Shown: positions 44,476-52,448 of the stretch, in pieces
Layout of the letters: each line of letters opens with the position of its first letter
Position numbering within the stretch: position 1 is the first letter of the stretch
Assembly: GCF_001598695.1 (NCBI RefSeq)
Contig: NZ_BCZK01000005.1
Span: 186,001 to 250,000 of the forward strand
DNA from: Klebsiella oxytoca NBRC 105695
GTDB taxonomy: Bacteria > Pseudomonadota > Gammaproteobacteria > Enterobacterales > Enterobacteriaceae
DNA length: 64,000 bases
Direction of reading: 5' to 3'
Made by a program: the position numbers and the translations under genes
The notes under the pieces: generated by a model
What the model saw: the letters and a program-made list of their open reading frames with translations, nothing else
The model's database searches: none
Told to the model about the DNA's origin: nothing

Positions 44476-44993
44476 AGGCCATTCTCCAGTCGAAACAGTA
44501 GACAGTGCTCGGTGGCTTTCGCGATATATTTCTTAACCGAGCTTACGGAAACCGCCAGGCGGCTGGCGATTTCGGCATAGGTCAGCCCTTCAAGCTGCGA
44601 GAGCAAAAACGCTTCCCGGACTTTTGCGTTAAGCCCGTCCAACATGGCATCAATCTGCTGTAACAGTTCGAGCTGGCTCTGCCGTAGCTCCGGTGAGGGA
44701 GAGAGCTCTGGGGGAAGCTGCGAAAGCATGTCTAACCATGCACGCTCCAGGGCGTTACGGCGGAACAGGTCGATCATCACCCGTTTAGCAATCGTGCAGA
44801 GAAAGGATTTTGGATCGCGAATCGTCAGCAGCGACTCGTTGGCCATAATTCGGACAAAGGTATCCTGCGCTACGTCGTCGGCGTCATAAGCGGATTGCAG
44901 CTTACAGGTAAGCCATTTTTTCAGCCAACCATGATGATCGCTATAGAGCGAGGCAAGCGTTAGCGGAGAGGCGATGGCGGAAGAAGAGGGCAT
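44472..44993 (-). CDS. fecI: ECF sigma factor FecI
   Basis: Extracytoplasmic-function sigma factor directing transcription of fecA; 173 residues as in E. coli. Region 2 contains [14 protein letters not shown] and the [20 protein letters not shown] stretch; region 4 is [26 protein letters not shown] Fur box lies 44 bp upstream. With no working fecBCDE, its remaining obvious target is fecA. Confidence 0.94.
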   Translation of the reverse strand: MPSSSAIASPLTLASLYSDHHGWLKKWLTCKLQSAYDADDVAQDTFVRIMANESLLTIRDPKSFLCTIAKRVMIDLFRRNALERAWLDMLSQLPPELSPSPELRQSQLELLQQIDAMLDGLNAKVREAFLLSQLEGLTYAEIASRLAVSVSSVKKYIAKATEHCLLFRLENGL

Positions 44994-45036
44994 AGCCAGG
45001 TTCAGGAGAGTTGATCAATACGGCACATGCTAATAT

Positions 45037-45055
45037 GAGAATGGTTATCATTTCA
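45037..45055. promoter_or_regulatory. Fur box upstream of fecI
   Basis: GAGAATGGTTATCATTTCA matches 13 of 19 positions of the Fur consensus GATAATGATAATCATTATC. Its place before fecIR fits the known iron repression of that operon. Confidence 0.65.
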
Positions 45056-45174
45056 ATAAGTCGCGCCAGCAATACAGGCCATACAGAACTTTAGTAACGA
45101 TAAGTAATTGTTAAACATTGAATATATTTTATTCCTCATTGCACCTTTTCTTTAACCTCGTCCTTAATGCAAAT

Positions 45175-45195
45175 AAAATTCATTATCATTATTCC
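45175..45195. promoter_or_regulatory. Fur-box-like AT-rich site upstream of the methyltransferase
   Basis: AATTCATTATCATTATTCC contains overlapping NATNAT repeats typical of Fur sites. It lies 56 bp before the methyltransferase ATG, opposite fecI, so the methyltransferase may be iron-regulated (inference). Confidence 0.4.
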
Positions 45196-45250
45196 CTCTC
45201 TCACTTTAATGTTGTATTTATAATGCATCTTATGAGGTAAGGAGAGTCAG

Positions 45251-46039
45251 ATGAACGCTAGCGAAAAAGCCGGACATACTTTTTTGGCAAGTTTGGGGAA
45301 AACCCGCTTACGTCCCGGCGGCATTGAGGCCACTGAGTGGCTATTTAAGCAGGCAGGGTTTAGCGCCGACAATAAAGTCCTGGAGGTGGCCTGTAATATG
45401 GGGACAACCTCTATTGAGCTGGCGCAGCGTTTTCACTGTACCGTTTACGCCATCGATATGGATAAAGGCGCGCTGGCGAAAGCCCGGCAAAATATCGTTC
45501 GCGAAGGTGTGGATCATCGGGTGATAGTGATGGAGGCGAATGCGGGTCGGCTGCCATTTGCCGACGAGACGTTTGATGTGGTGATAAATGAAGCGATGCT
45601 CACCATGTATGCGGATAAAGCCAAAGAAAAACTGGTGGCAGAATATTTTCGCGTTCTCAAGCCCGGTGGCCGTTTGCTGACGCACGATATCATGTATACG
45701 CATGATACGCTGGGAGAGGACGCCCGGCGACAGCTGCAGGGGGTCGTGAAATCCAACGTCAGCCCGCTGAGCGCTGCCGCCTGGCGGACCCTTTTCCAAC
45801 GGAGCGGCTTTGATGCCGTAAGCATTCATCATGGACCGATGTCGCTGATGTCGCCGCGAGGGTTAATGAAAGATGAAGGTTTTATACAGGCGCTAAAAAT
45901 TGTCTGCAATGGCTTGCTAAAGCGCGAGAATCGTCCGAGATTTTTATCAATGCTGCGCTTTTTTCAACGTCATAAAAAGCATTTAAACTTTATTGCCTGC
46001 TGCTCGGTTAAAGCAATTCAGGTAAAAAGTCCGAAATAA
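45251..46039 (+). CDS. SAM-dependent class I methyltransferase
   Basis: Substrate unknown; 262 residues. Motif I is VLEVACNMGTTSIELA (about 38-53), an unusual variant with Cys-Asn in place of the common Gly, followed by the acidic YAIDMDKGAL, the motif LPFADETFDVVINEAML and FRVLKPGGRLLTHDIMY. This resembles UbiE/menaquinone-type or small-molecule methyltransferases. A good site (AAGGAG) precedes the ATG. It diverges from fecI with a Fur-like site in between. Not part of the E. coli fec locus. Confidence 0.82.
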   Translation: MNASEKAGHTFLASLGKTRLRPGGIEATEWLFKQAGFSADNKVLEVACNMGTTSIELAQRFHCTVYAIDMDKGALAKARQNIVREGVDHRVIVMEANAGRLPFADETFDVVINEAMLTMYADKAKEKLVAEYFRVLKPGGRLLTHDIMYTHDTLGEDARRQLQGVVKSNVSPLSAAAWRTLFQRSGFDAVSIHHGPMSLMSPRGLMKDEGFIQALKIVCNGLLKRENRPRFLSMLRFFQRHKKHLNFIACCSVKAIQVKSPK

Positions 46040-46577
46040 GGGTGACGAAATGGGTAATTGTCGATAATTATTAATTATTGTCAGGAAAGTAAAATAAGGT
46101 GATTCTTATTTCAACTTTGGCTTCGGGAAGCTTTCTTATATTCTTCTGTTAAATCAAAAAGCGTTAAGAGAGATGAATGGGTAGCGCAAGCGCTGACGTG
46201 GTTAAAGGGATAACGGAAAACCAAAATTATCCCGGTACCATTGCTGCGCAGCCCTGTCCTGACGCGGCCTCCGCCGTTGCCTGCAGGGAGCGCAGCGTTC
46301 TCCTGCTTTGAGAACAGCTTGCCTTATGATGAATGATTAGCGTGTTAATCATTCTTGTGGTGGATATTTGTAATGATTTATTCATTTTTTGTTTTACATT
46401 TTGTTACAGGTGTGCGGGTAATGTGTTTTTTTCTGTTGGCGTAGTTTTTTACTTGCCGCAGTGAATTTAACAGGATTATTATTGTCTGAACTGCTACACG
46501 TACCGCCTAATGACAGATGAAGGGACTCGTTTTTTCCTTAAGCGTTACCTCATGTTCTAATGTTTACAGGAAAAAAC
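46040..46577. other. 538-bp AT-rich region with no recognised gene
   Basis: No credible open frame was found. It includes a perfect inverted repeat, GAATGATTA (46331-46339) and TAATCATTC (46346-46354), with a six-base spacer, which could be an operator or hairpin. The stretch from about 46380 is T-rich. A long leader for the downstream acyltransferase gene is possible; cold control of lpxP is known in E. coli. Confidence 0.4.
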
Positions 46578-47492
46578 ATGTCTTACGCTTTTAATAAAAG
46601 TCTTCTTCACCCTCGTAATTGGGGTACCTGGTTTGGCCTGGGCGTACTCTGGCTGATTGTCCAGCTTCCTTATCCCGTTTTGCATCTTATCGGCACCAGC
46701 GCGGGACGCGCCTCCCGGCGCTTCCTTAAACGTCGTGAGCATATCGCCAGACGTAATCTCGAACTCTGCTTCCCCACAATGTCGCCAGCGGCGCGCGAAA
46801 AGCTGATCGAGCAAAATTTCATGTCTCTGGGAATGGGGCTGATTGAAACCGGTATGGCATGGTTCTGGAGCGATGAGCGAGTGAAAAAATGGTTTGACGT
46901 CGAGGGGATGGTCAACCTCAACAATGCGCTGAGCGAAGGGAAAGGCGTGATGGTTGTCGGCGTCCACTTTATGTCTCTTGAACTGGGTGGCCGCACGATG
47001 GGGCTGTGTCGCCCCATGATGGCAACCTACCGTCCGCATAACAGTCCGTTGATGGAGTGGGTGCAGACGCGCGGTCGCCTGCGCTCGAACAAGGCGATGA
47101 TCGACCGCCGAAATTTATCCGGACTCGTGCATGCATTAAAGTCGGGCGAAGCGGTGTGGTTCGCGCCGGATCAGGACTACGGCCCGAAGGGGAGCGTATT
47201 TGCCCCGTTCTTCTCGGTCCAGCAAGCGGCGACGACCAACGGCACCTACGTGCTTTCTCGTTTGTCAGGCGCAAAAATGCTGACGATCAGCATGGTGCGT
47301 AAAGCGGACCGCAAAGGTTATAGCCTGCATATCAGCGATGTGATGCGCGACTATCCTGGAGAAGATAAACAGGATGCGGCGAGCTATATCAACAAGATTA
47401 TCGAGAAAGAGATCCTGCGCGCCCCTGAGCAATATCTGTGGGTTCATCGCCGTTTTAAAACCCGTCCGCTGGGCGAAACTTCGCTCTATTAA
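46578..47492 (+). CDS. lpxP: Lipid A acyltransferase, LpxP/LpxL family
   Basis: Inner-membrane late acyltransferase adding a secondary acyl chain to lipid A; LpxP in E. coli adds palmitoleate in the cold. It has 304 residues from the ATG at 46578 (after CAGGA). One N-terminal membrane segment (WFGLGVLWLIVQLPYPVL), the catalytic HX4E motif in GVHFMSLELGG and the RSNKAMIDR region are present. VMVVGVHFMSLELGGRTMGLC and MMATYRPHN are closer to LpxP than to LpxL. Klebsiella carries two LpxL-type proteins and this may be the one named LpxL2 there; acyl-chain choice cannot be read from sequence. Confidence 0.85.
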   Translation: MSYAFNKSLLHPRNWGTWFGLGVLWLIVQLPYPVLHLIGTSAGRASRRFLKRREHIARRNLELCFPTMSPAAREKLIEQNFMSLGMGLIETGMAWFWSDERVKKWFDVEGMVNLNNALSEGKGVMVVGVHFMSLELGGRTMGLCRPMMATYRPHNSPLMEWVQTRGRLRSNKAMIDRRNLSGLVHALKSGEAVWFAPDQDYGPKGSVFAPFFSVQQAATTNGTYVLSRLSGAKMLTISMVRKADRKGYSLHISDVMRDYPGEDKQDAASYINKIIEKEILRAPEQYLWVHRRFKTRPLGETSLY

Positions 47493-47520
47493 GCCCTCCG
47501 CACTCGCGGCGCTTTCAAAA

Positions 47521-47559
47521 TGGTCCCGGTTGCGTTAACGTGCGCGGGATCATATTTTT
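47521..47559 (+). terminator. Terminator of the lpxP-like gene
   Basis: TGGTCCCG (47521-47528) pairs with CGGGATCA (47545-47552, one G-U) and is followed by ATATTTTTG. Confidence 0.6.
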
Positions 47560-47581
47560 GTTGTAAGCGAAGGAGTGCGTT

Positions 47582-48220
47582 GTGTTCGCTGAGTTTGGTG
47601 TACTGAATTACCTGACCTATCTGGTTGGGGCTATCTTTATCATTCTGGTGCCCGGTCCCAATACCTTTTTTGTCCTCAAGACGGGCGTCGCTCACGGCGT
47701 GAAAAAAGGCTATCTGGCGGCAGCGGGCGTGTTTATCGGTGATGCCATTCTGATGTTTCTGGCGTTTGCCGGGGTCGCGACCCTCATCAAGACCACGCCG
47801 GTATTATTCAATATCGTCCGCTACCTGGGGGCGATTTATCTACTGTGGATGGGCGGGAAGATGCTCTACGCGGTGTTGACGCAGCGCGATGGGCATTCGT
47901 CTTCTGATTCCGAGCCGGGGAGCGCGATTCTTAAGCGTTCGCTGACCCTCAGCCTGACGAATCCGAAAGCGATTCTTTTTTATGTCTCATTCTTCGTGCA
48001 GTTTATTGACGTCAATGCCAAAACTCCCGGGCTGGCGTTCTTTATTCTGGCGCTGACCCTGGAGATAATTAGCTTTATTTACATGAGCTTCCTTATCGTC
48101 TCCGGCTCTTTCGTCACGCGCTACGTAAAAACGAAAAAGAAACTGGCGAAAATCGGTAATAGCCTGATTGGCCTCGTGTTTGTCGGTTTTGCCGCTCGGC
48201 TGGCAACGCTACAGTCGTAA
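47582..48220 (+). CDS. leuE: Leucine exporter LeuE
   Basis: LysE/RhtB-family inner-membrane exporter of leucine and related amino acids; 212 residues, the E. coli length, with about six membrane helices. Family motifs are [14 protein letters not shown] near residue 22 and [18 protein letters not shown]. The start is a GTG at 47582 with AAGGAG upstream; E. coli leuE also uses a non-ATG start. Confidence 0.94.
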   Translation: MFAEFGVLNYLTYLVGAIFIILVPGPNTFFVLKTGVAHGVKKGYLAAAGVFIGDAILMFLAFAGVATLIKTTPVLFNIVRYLGAIYLLWMGGKMLYAVLTQRDGHSSSDSEPGSAILKRSLTLSLTNPKAILFYVSFFVQFIDVNAKTPGLAFFILALTLEIISFIYMSFLIVSGSFVTRYVKTKKKLAKIGNSLIGLVFVGFAARLATLQS

Positions 48221-48348
48221 TCGTTGGGGCCGGTATATGCCACCGGCCCGCCGCTGGCTCTCTGTGCTTTGTAACAAATTCCCTTCAATTTTGATTGCAT
48301 TGGTGTTACATATACAGCCGATTATCGCTCAGAAAAAAGGGAACCCGG

Positions 48349-48612
48349 ATGATTCTGCAGAAACTCACCAGCAATAAAAACAGCAAGAAGTTCTTTATGT
48401 CGATAGCGGCGATATTTGCCATCGCGCTTTTCGTGGTAGGGCGTGCAACCTTTGGCGGCGTGGTGAGCGAGTACAATATGCCGTACTCAGAGTGGACGAC
48501 TTCAATGTTTTTCCTGCAAGGGGCGATGGTGACGGTTTATAGCATCGTGTTTACTCTGCTGTTCTCCATTCCGCTGGGATTCCTTTTTTTGGGCTCCGAC
48601 CGCCGGGACTAA
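48349..48612 (+). CDS. ynaJ: YnaJ-like small inner-membrane protein (DUF2534)
   Basis: Two-helix membrane protein of 87 residues, helices about 17-37 and 57-80. VGRATFGGVVSEYNMPYSEWTTSMFFLQ closely follows E. coli YnaJ (VTRATIGGVIEQYNIPLSEWTTSMY). The function is unknown. The ATG at 48349 follows AAGGGA. Confidence 0.85.
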   Translation: MILQKLTSNKNSKKFFMSIAAIFAIALFVVGRATFGGVVSEYNMPYSEWTTSMFFLQGAMVTVYSIVFTLLFSIPLGFLFLGSDRRD

Positions 48613-48621
48613 TCGTATGCG

Positions 48622-48647
48622 ACAAGGCGAACCGAAGTTCGCCTTGT
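48622..48647. terminator. Terminator between the ynaJ-like gene and the small lipoprotein gene
   Basis: ACAAGGCGAA and TTCGCCTTGT form a perfect 10-bp stem with a six-base loop between convergent genes; GATGTTTT follows on the plus strand. Confidence 0.65.
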
Positions 48648-48660
48648 GATGTTTTGCGCT

Positions 48661-48786
48661 TTATCGCCAGCCTCTGTCGTCGTGATGATGATGACGGTGC
48701 CCGTGGTGATAGCCTCTGTCGACGATACATCCCGATAATAGCGTGCAAAGCGCGAGCACTAACGGCAACACGATCGATTTTTTCAT
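48661..48786 (-). CDS. Histidine-rich small lipoprotein, 41 residues
   Basis: Reads MKKSIVLPLVLALCTLLSGC, then IVDRGYHHGHRHHHHDDRGWR. Residues 17-20 (LSGC) form a lipobox with Cys20 as the lipidated residue, giving a 22-residue mature peptide with seven histidines and three aspartates. A good ribosome site (GGAGAAG) precedes the ATG. The cluster could bind Ni, Zn or Cu ions in the periplasm or outer membrane (inference). The mature +2 residue is Ile, so outer-membrane sorting is expected. No homologue recognised. Confidence 0.8.
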   Translation of the reverse strand: MKKSIVLPLVLALCTLLSGCIVDRGYHHGHRHHHHDDRGWR

Positions 48787-48926
48787 TTCTCACTTCTCCA
48801 GTTAAATCTGTCCGCGAACGGCGACAAGCGCAAACGGCTGATGAAGTGAGTCTATTCTTTTAAGTTATTGAGTAGATAAGAAAATCCCGCAATGTTTGCC
48901 AGTCTGAAGGGCGAATATTCCTGGTT

Positions 48927-49001
48927 TTACCACCAGCCCAGCTGCGTACCCGCCACGGCCACAATTGCGACAATAAGCATAATAATGGTGCTTTTCTTCA
49001 T
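48927..49001 (-). CDS. yoaJ: Small membrane protein YoaJ
   Basis: Protein of 24 residues, MKKSTIIMLIVAIVAVAGTQ then LGWW, a single hydrophobic helix. It matches E. coli YoaJ, an experimentally detected small membrane protein. The start overlaps the yoaK stop by one base (TAATG), so the two are translationally coupled. Function unknown. Confidence 0.88.
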   Translation of the reverse strand: MKKSTIIMLIVAIVAVAGTQLGWW

Positions 49002-49102
49002 TACGCCCCGCCCGGTGCCGCATAGCCGCCGACAAAAAACCAGCCCAGAAAAACAACGGCGACGATAAAAATAGCCACCGGAAATAGAATACCCAGTCTC
49101 AT
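49001..49102 (-). CDS. yoaK: Small membrane protein YoaK
   Basis: Protein of 33 residues, beginning MRLGILFPVAIFIVAVVFLG, with one membrane helix and a GGYAAPGGA tail; E. coli YoaK is 32 residues and nearly the same. First gene of the yoaKJ pair, 57 bp downstream of dgcP on the same strand. Confidence 0.88.
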   Translation of the reverse strand: MRLGILFPVAIFIVAVVFLGWFFVGGYAAPGGA

Positions 49103-49159
49103 TATTGAGCCCCTGTAGGTGCGAATCGTGCTTAATATGATACGGGATTTCACCGTATA

Positions 49160-50173
49160 TTAGTCAATATGAAAAAATGTTCCCTGGCGACGTGACTTTT
49201 TATCCTGATACATCGCGTCGTCGGCGCTTCGTAGCGCTTGCTCAACGTCCATTGCCTGTGGGTCGGCTTCAATCACGCCAAAGCTGGCGCCGGGATAGTT
49301 AATTCGGTACGCGCCAAGGAAATAGATCCCCGTTAGCTCTTTACGTAAAGCGGCAATATACTCCTGTTGTTCCTCCGCTTCGGAACATAGGCCAACCAGC
49401 AAAAATTCATCGCCGCCCAGGCGGCCAACAATATCGCCGCAGCGGACGCGGGCCAACAGACGTTCTCCAACCTGAATGAGAAAGCTGTCACCGCAGGGGT
49501 GACCGAATCGGTCGTTGATTGCCTTGAAATCATCGAGATCGATAAAAATGAGCAGTACGCTGCGCTGGCGTTCTCTGGCCTGCGCAAACTGTGCGGCAAG
49601 ATGCTTGAACAACGAGCGGCGATTCGGCAAACCGGTGAGTTCATCGGTGTACGAGTGCATCTCCAGCGCGACGTTTGCAGCCCGAAGCTGCTGCACCAGG
49701 GTCTCTTTCTCAACATAGTGCGAAATGAGGTTGGCAAACAGATTCATCACCTGCTCACCCTCAATGTTATAGGGTTGTCTTTCCCGGCTGGTGGCGCAGA
49801 GCGTGCCGAATAATGAGCCATCGGTCAGGCGCACGGGGATGCTGAAAAAGGTTGCGATACCCAAATCCTGGGCGGCGATACACGAACGCCAGCGCTCGGC
49901 GACATCGTTGCTGAATATGCAGCGGTCGTCCAGCGCACGTTTACACAGGGAGTCATTCCAGGGAACGGAGAAACCTTCAGGGATCTGCATTTCGCTGCTA
50001 TTGTGCGCGTACATAATCTGCTGGCGCTGCGCCTCGAAGTCGATACGAGTCAGGTAGGTAGATTCCATTCGGGTAACAAGCTCCAGCATCTCAAGCAGCT
50101 GTCGCACCAATGTTTCCAGGGTGTGTTCATTGGCGAGCGTTTGCGAAACGCGAGCGAGGAGAAAATCGGACAT
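49160..50173 (-). CDS. dgcP: Diguanylate cyclase DgcP (GAF-GGDEF)
   Basis: Soluble diguanylate cyclase; 337 residues (E. coli DgcP/YeaP 341). The GAF domain (about 15-165) has CKRALDDRCIFSNDVAERWRSC; the GGDEF domain (about 175-335) has DELTGLPNRRSLF and the active GRLGGDEFLLVG. The E. coli protein localises to cell poles. Neighbours match the E. coli yeaP region. Confidence 0.93.
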   Translation of the reverse strand: MSDFLLARVSQTLANEHTLETLVRQLLEMLELVTRMESTYLTRIDFEAQRQQIMYAHNSSEMQIPEGFSVPWNDSLCKRALDDRCIFSNDVAERWRSCIAAQDLGIATFFSIPVRLTDGSLFGTLCATSRERQPYNIEGEQVMNLFANLISHYVEKETLVQQLRAANVALEMHSYTDELTGLPNRRSLFKHLAAQFAQARERQRSVLLIFIDLDDFKAINDRFGHPCGDSFLIQVGERLLARVRCGDIVGRLGGDEFLLVGLCSEAEEQQEYIAALRKELTGIYFLGAYRINYPGASFGVIEADPQAMDVEQALRSADDAMYQDKKSRRQGTFFHID

Positions 50174-50302
50174 GAGGAATACGGCTCCCGAACGCTAATC
50201 GTAACTACCGGCAAGCTATGCGAAACGACAATTAGCGCAGAATTAACAGAGATACACAAAATTTAACACATCTGTCGGGAGAATACCTGCATCGAGGGTG
50301 GG

Positions 50303-50385
50303 AAAAAAGCCCCGTCGGGGGCGACGGGGAAAAACTCATTGATTATGGAATGATCTGTTCTCTGGTCAGTTCGAGAACAGGGCTA
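50303..50385 (-). ncRNA. Candidate small RNA or leader with terminator hairpin (minus strand)
   Basis: Read leftward, a stem CTGTTCTC/GAGAACAG (50355-50380) is followed by the terminator stem CCCCGTCG-CCCC-CGACGGGG (50329 to 50310), then CTTTTTT. It lies in the gap between dgcP (leftward) and yoaF (rightward), where no leftward gene needs such an end. An sRNA starting between about 50390 and 50450, or termination of read-through from yeaO, would explain it. No clear promoter was identified. Confidence 0.35.
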
Positions 50386-50469
50386 CTCTACGATGCAAAA
50401 GTGCAGCTAAAATGGAGAAAAGGTGGAGATTCAGGGCGAAAGTCCGTTTTGATCAATTAAGGAGTAGAA

Positions 50470-50709
50470 ATGAAGTGGATGATAGCTATGTTGCCTCTGG
50501 CGATGGCCGGATGTACGCAGACTCAGCCGACGCAACCTGCGCATCCGGTGGGGATGGCTAACCCGGCTTCGGTTTACTGTCAGCAGCTCGGCGGCACGCA
50601 GGTTCCCATCCAAAGCCCGCAGGGCGTACGCACTGAATGTAAGCTGCCCAGCGGGGAAACGTTAGATGAATGGGCGCTCTGGCGGCGCGATCACCCGAAT
50701 AAGCCGTAG
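50470..50709 (+). CDS. yoaF: DUF333 lipoprotein YoaF
   Basis: Small lipoprotein of 79 residues. The lipobox is MAGC with Cys15, followed by a Pro/Gln/Thr-rich linker. The DUF333 core GMANPASVYCQQLGGTQVPIQ ends in GETLDEWALWRRDHP, matching E. coli YoaF. Its two cysteines may pair. Preceded by AAGGAG. Function unknown. Confidence 0.9.
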   Translation: MKWMIAMLPLAMAGCTQTQPTQPAHPVGMANPASVYCQQLGGTQVPIQSPQGVRTECKLPSGETLDEWALWRRDHPNKP

Positions 50710-50712
50710 CGT

Positions 50713-51060
50713 TTATTGTAGCGATTTTAGCCAGTCAGCCAGCACCTGCGCATGGTTTTGCCGGGTGTTTTTCGCCGCATAGAGTAACGTCAGCGGCTGT
50801 TGACTGGCCAGGGCCGCCAGGCGTTTGCCTTCCTCCCGTTGAGCCTCAAGCTCCTGGCGATAGAGTTGGCTAAAGTGGGCGAAATCGATGGTCTCGCTGT
50901 GAAAAGCCTTGCGTAAATCTGCTGATGGCGTCAGCGTTTTACACCACTCATCGTAGTTCAGCGTTTCTTTTTTTATCCCGCGCGGCCACAGACGGTCTAC
51001 CAGTATCCGGTAGCCGTCGCTCGTTTCCTGCGGGTCATAAACGCGTTTACACTGAATCAT
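50713..51060 (-). CDS. yeaO: DUF488 family protein YeaO
   Basis: Protein of 115 residues, as in E. coli YeaO, starting MIQCKRVYDPQETSDGYRIL. The motif VDRLWPRGIKKE is characteristic of DUF488, and KNTRQNHAQVLADWL closes the domain. Two ATGs stand together (51063 and 51060); the second has better spacing from GGGAGG. The start overlaps the end of the DUF523 gene by 14 bp. Function unknown. Confidence 0.9.
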   Translation of the reverse strand: MIQCKRVYDPQETSDGYRILVDRLWPRGIKKETLNYDEWCKTLTPSADLRKAFHSETIDFAHFSQLYRQELEAQREEGKRLAALASQQPLTLLYAAKNTRQNHAQVLADWLKSLQ

Positions 51061-51556
51061 CATTGCCCTCCCTTTGTTCCATCCACGCCAGCAGCTGCGG
51101 GAGCTGCTGCTCAGAAAATACCTTAATGCCGTGCTCACGAAGCAGGGCGGCGGCAACACCAGCACCGGGTTTGCGCTGGCCTTTAAAGGTACCATCATAG
51201 ATAAACTGGCTGCCGCAGGTGGGGCTACCATCGGTAAGCAGAGCCGCAGCGCACCCTTCTTCTTGCGCCGCTTTTAGCGCCAGCCAGGCGGCCAACTGGT
51301 ATTGCGCAGTGACATCCTTGCCGTCGCTTTCAACAATTTGCCCGCGATTTTGCATCACCTCTGCGCCCTGGACGTTGAGGATCTCAGCCGGTAGTCGCGG
51401 TACAGGCAATCCGGCCGCCAGCTCCGGGCAGTGGGTGACCAACCGTCCCTCACGCTGCCAGCGAGTCAATGCGTCAGTCAAGCGGGCCTTGTGGCTGCCG
51501 TTATAGCGAACCTGAAAGCCCATCAGGCAGGCGCTAACCAGAATTTTGCTCTTCAT
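51047..51556 (-). CDS. DUF523 protein, TudS-like desulfurase candidate
   Basis: Protein of 169 residues. Three conserved cysteines, Cys10 (SACLMG), Cys43 (THCPEL) and Cys114 (DGSPTCGS), match the ligands of the [4Fe-4S] cluster in TudS, a DUF523 enzyme that removes sulfur from 2-thiouracil. The GSPTCGSQFIYDGTF stretch is diagnostic for DUF523. It overlaps yeaO by 14 bp, so the two are probably co-translated; E. coli lacks it at this place. The in vivo substrate is unknown. Confidence 0.82.
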   Translation of the reverse strand: MKSKILVSACLMGFQVRYNGSHKARLTDALTRWQREGRLVTHCPELAAGLPVPRLPAEILNVQGAEVMQNRGQIVESDGKDVTAQYQLAAWLALKAAQEEGCAAALLTDGSPTCGSQFIYDGTFKGQRKPGAGVAAALLREHGIKVFSEQQLPQLLAWMEQREGNDDSV

Positions 51557-51718
51557 CGTGTATCCATAGCCATTCTTCTGTCCTATACCATACCGCCAGT
51601 CGGCGCAAAATGCCCGTCTTCAGGCGCAGAGAAAATAAGGATTGTTTTCTGCATGTGAGATCGCTAATCTGAGGCTCCTTGTGTTGCCTGATAATCGCTC
51701 TGACATAAGGATCCTGCT

Positions 51719-52411
51719 ATGAACTCCCCCCTGCGTATTGCCCTGGTTGGTGATTACAACCCCGATGTTGTCGCCCACAAAGCGATTCCCCTGGCAATAG
51801 ATGATGCTGCAGCCGTCCTCGAGCTTTCGTTGCGCTATGACTGGCTGGCAACCAGCGAGATAAACTCTACTGAGGATCTTGCTGACTACGATGCTATTTG
51901 GGTGGTACCCGCCAGCCCCTATAAAAACGCCGCAGGCGCATTTATCGCCATTCGCCACGCCCGTGAAAACAGCATACCGTTCCTCGGTACCTGCGGTGGG
52001 TTTCAGCACGCCATTATTGAGTATGCGCGCAACGTTATGGGCTGGCAGGATGCCGCGCATGCGGAAACCGATACCGAAGGCCGGATGGTCATCGCGCCGC
52101 TAAGCTGCTCGCTGGTTGAAAAGACGGATAATATTGAGCTGCGCGCCAATACGCTTATCGCGCGCGCTTACGGTCGCGATAGCATTCAGGAGGGATACCA
52201 CTGTAATTATGGGATTGCCGACGATTTCGCTCGGGAACTGGAGCAGGGCGATCTGCGGGTGACCGGCTGGGACGATGACGGTGAGATTCGTGCGGTCGAG
52301 CTGATTACGCATCCATTCTTTGTCGCCACGCTGTTCCAGCACGAGCGCAATGCGCTGGAGGGGCGGCCCGCGCCGCTGGTTCACGCGTTTTTACACGCCG
52401 CGAGCCGTTAA
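51719..52411 (+). CDS. Glutamine amidotransferase-like protein, CTP synthase C-terminal region-related
   Basis: Protein of 230 residues resembling the class I glutaminase domain of CTP synthase without the synthetase domain. The nucleophile elbow is FLGTCGGFQHAI with Cys92. The segment that carries the catalytic His and Glu in CTP synthase (QFHPE) reads LFQHE here (206-209), so the usual His position holds Gln207 with His208 next to it. Canonical glutaminase activity is therefore doubtful. No partner synthetase gene is adjacent. Function unknown. Confidence 0.8.
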   Translation: MNSPLRIALVGDYNPDVVAHKAIPLAIDDAAAVLELSLRYDWLATSEINSTEDLADYDAIWVVPASPYKNAAGAFIAIRHARENSIPFLGTCGGFQHAIIEYARNVMGWQDAAHAETDTEGRMVIAPLSCSLVEKTDNIELRANTLIARAYGRDSIQEGYHCNYGIADDFARELEQGDLRVTGWDDDGEIRAVELITHPFFVATLFQHERNALEGRPAPLVHAFLHAASR

Positions 52412-52448
52412 ATAAACGCCCGGCAGCGTTTGCCGGGCGAGAGTGCCT

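Noticed and set aside
48865-49056. Leftward 63-codon frame over yoaJ/yoaK
   Set aside because: The other frames encode YoaK and YoaJ, which match known E. coli small proteins and overlap as TAATG.
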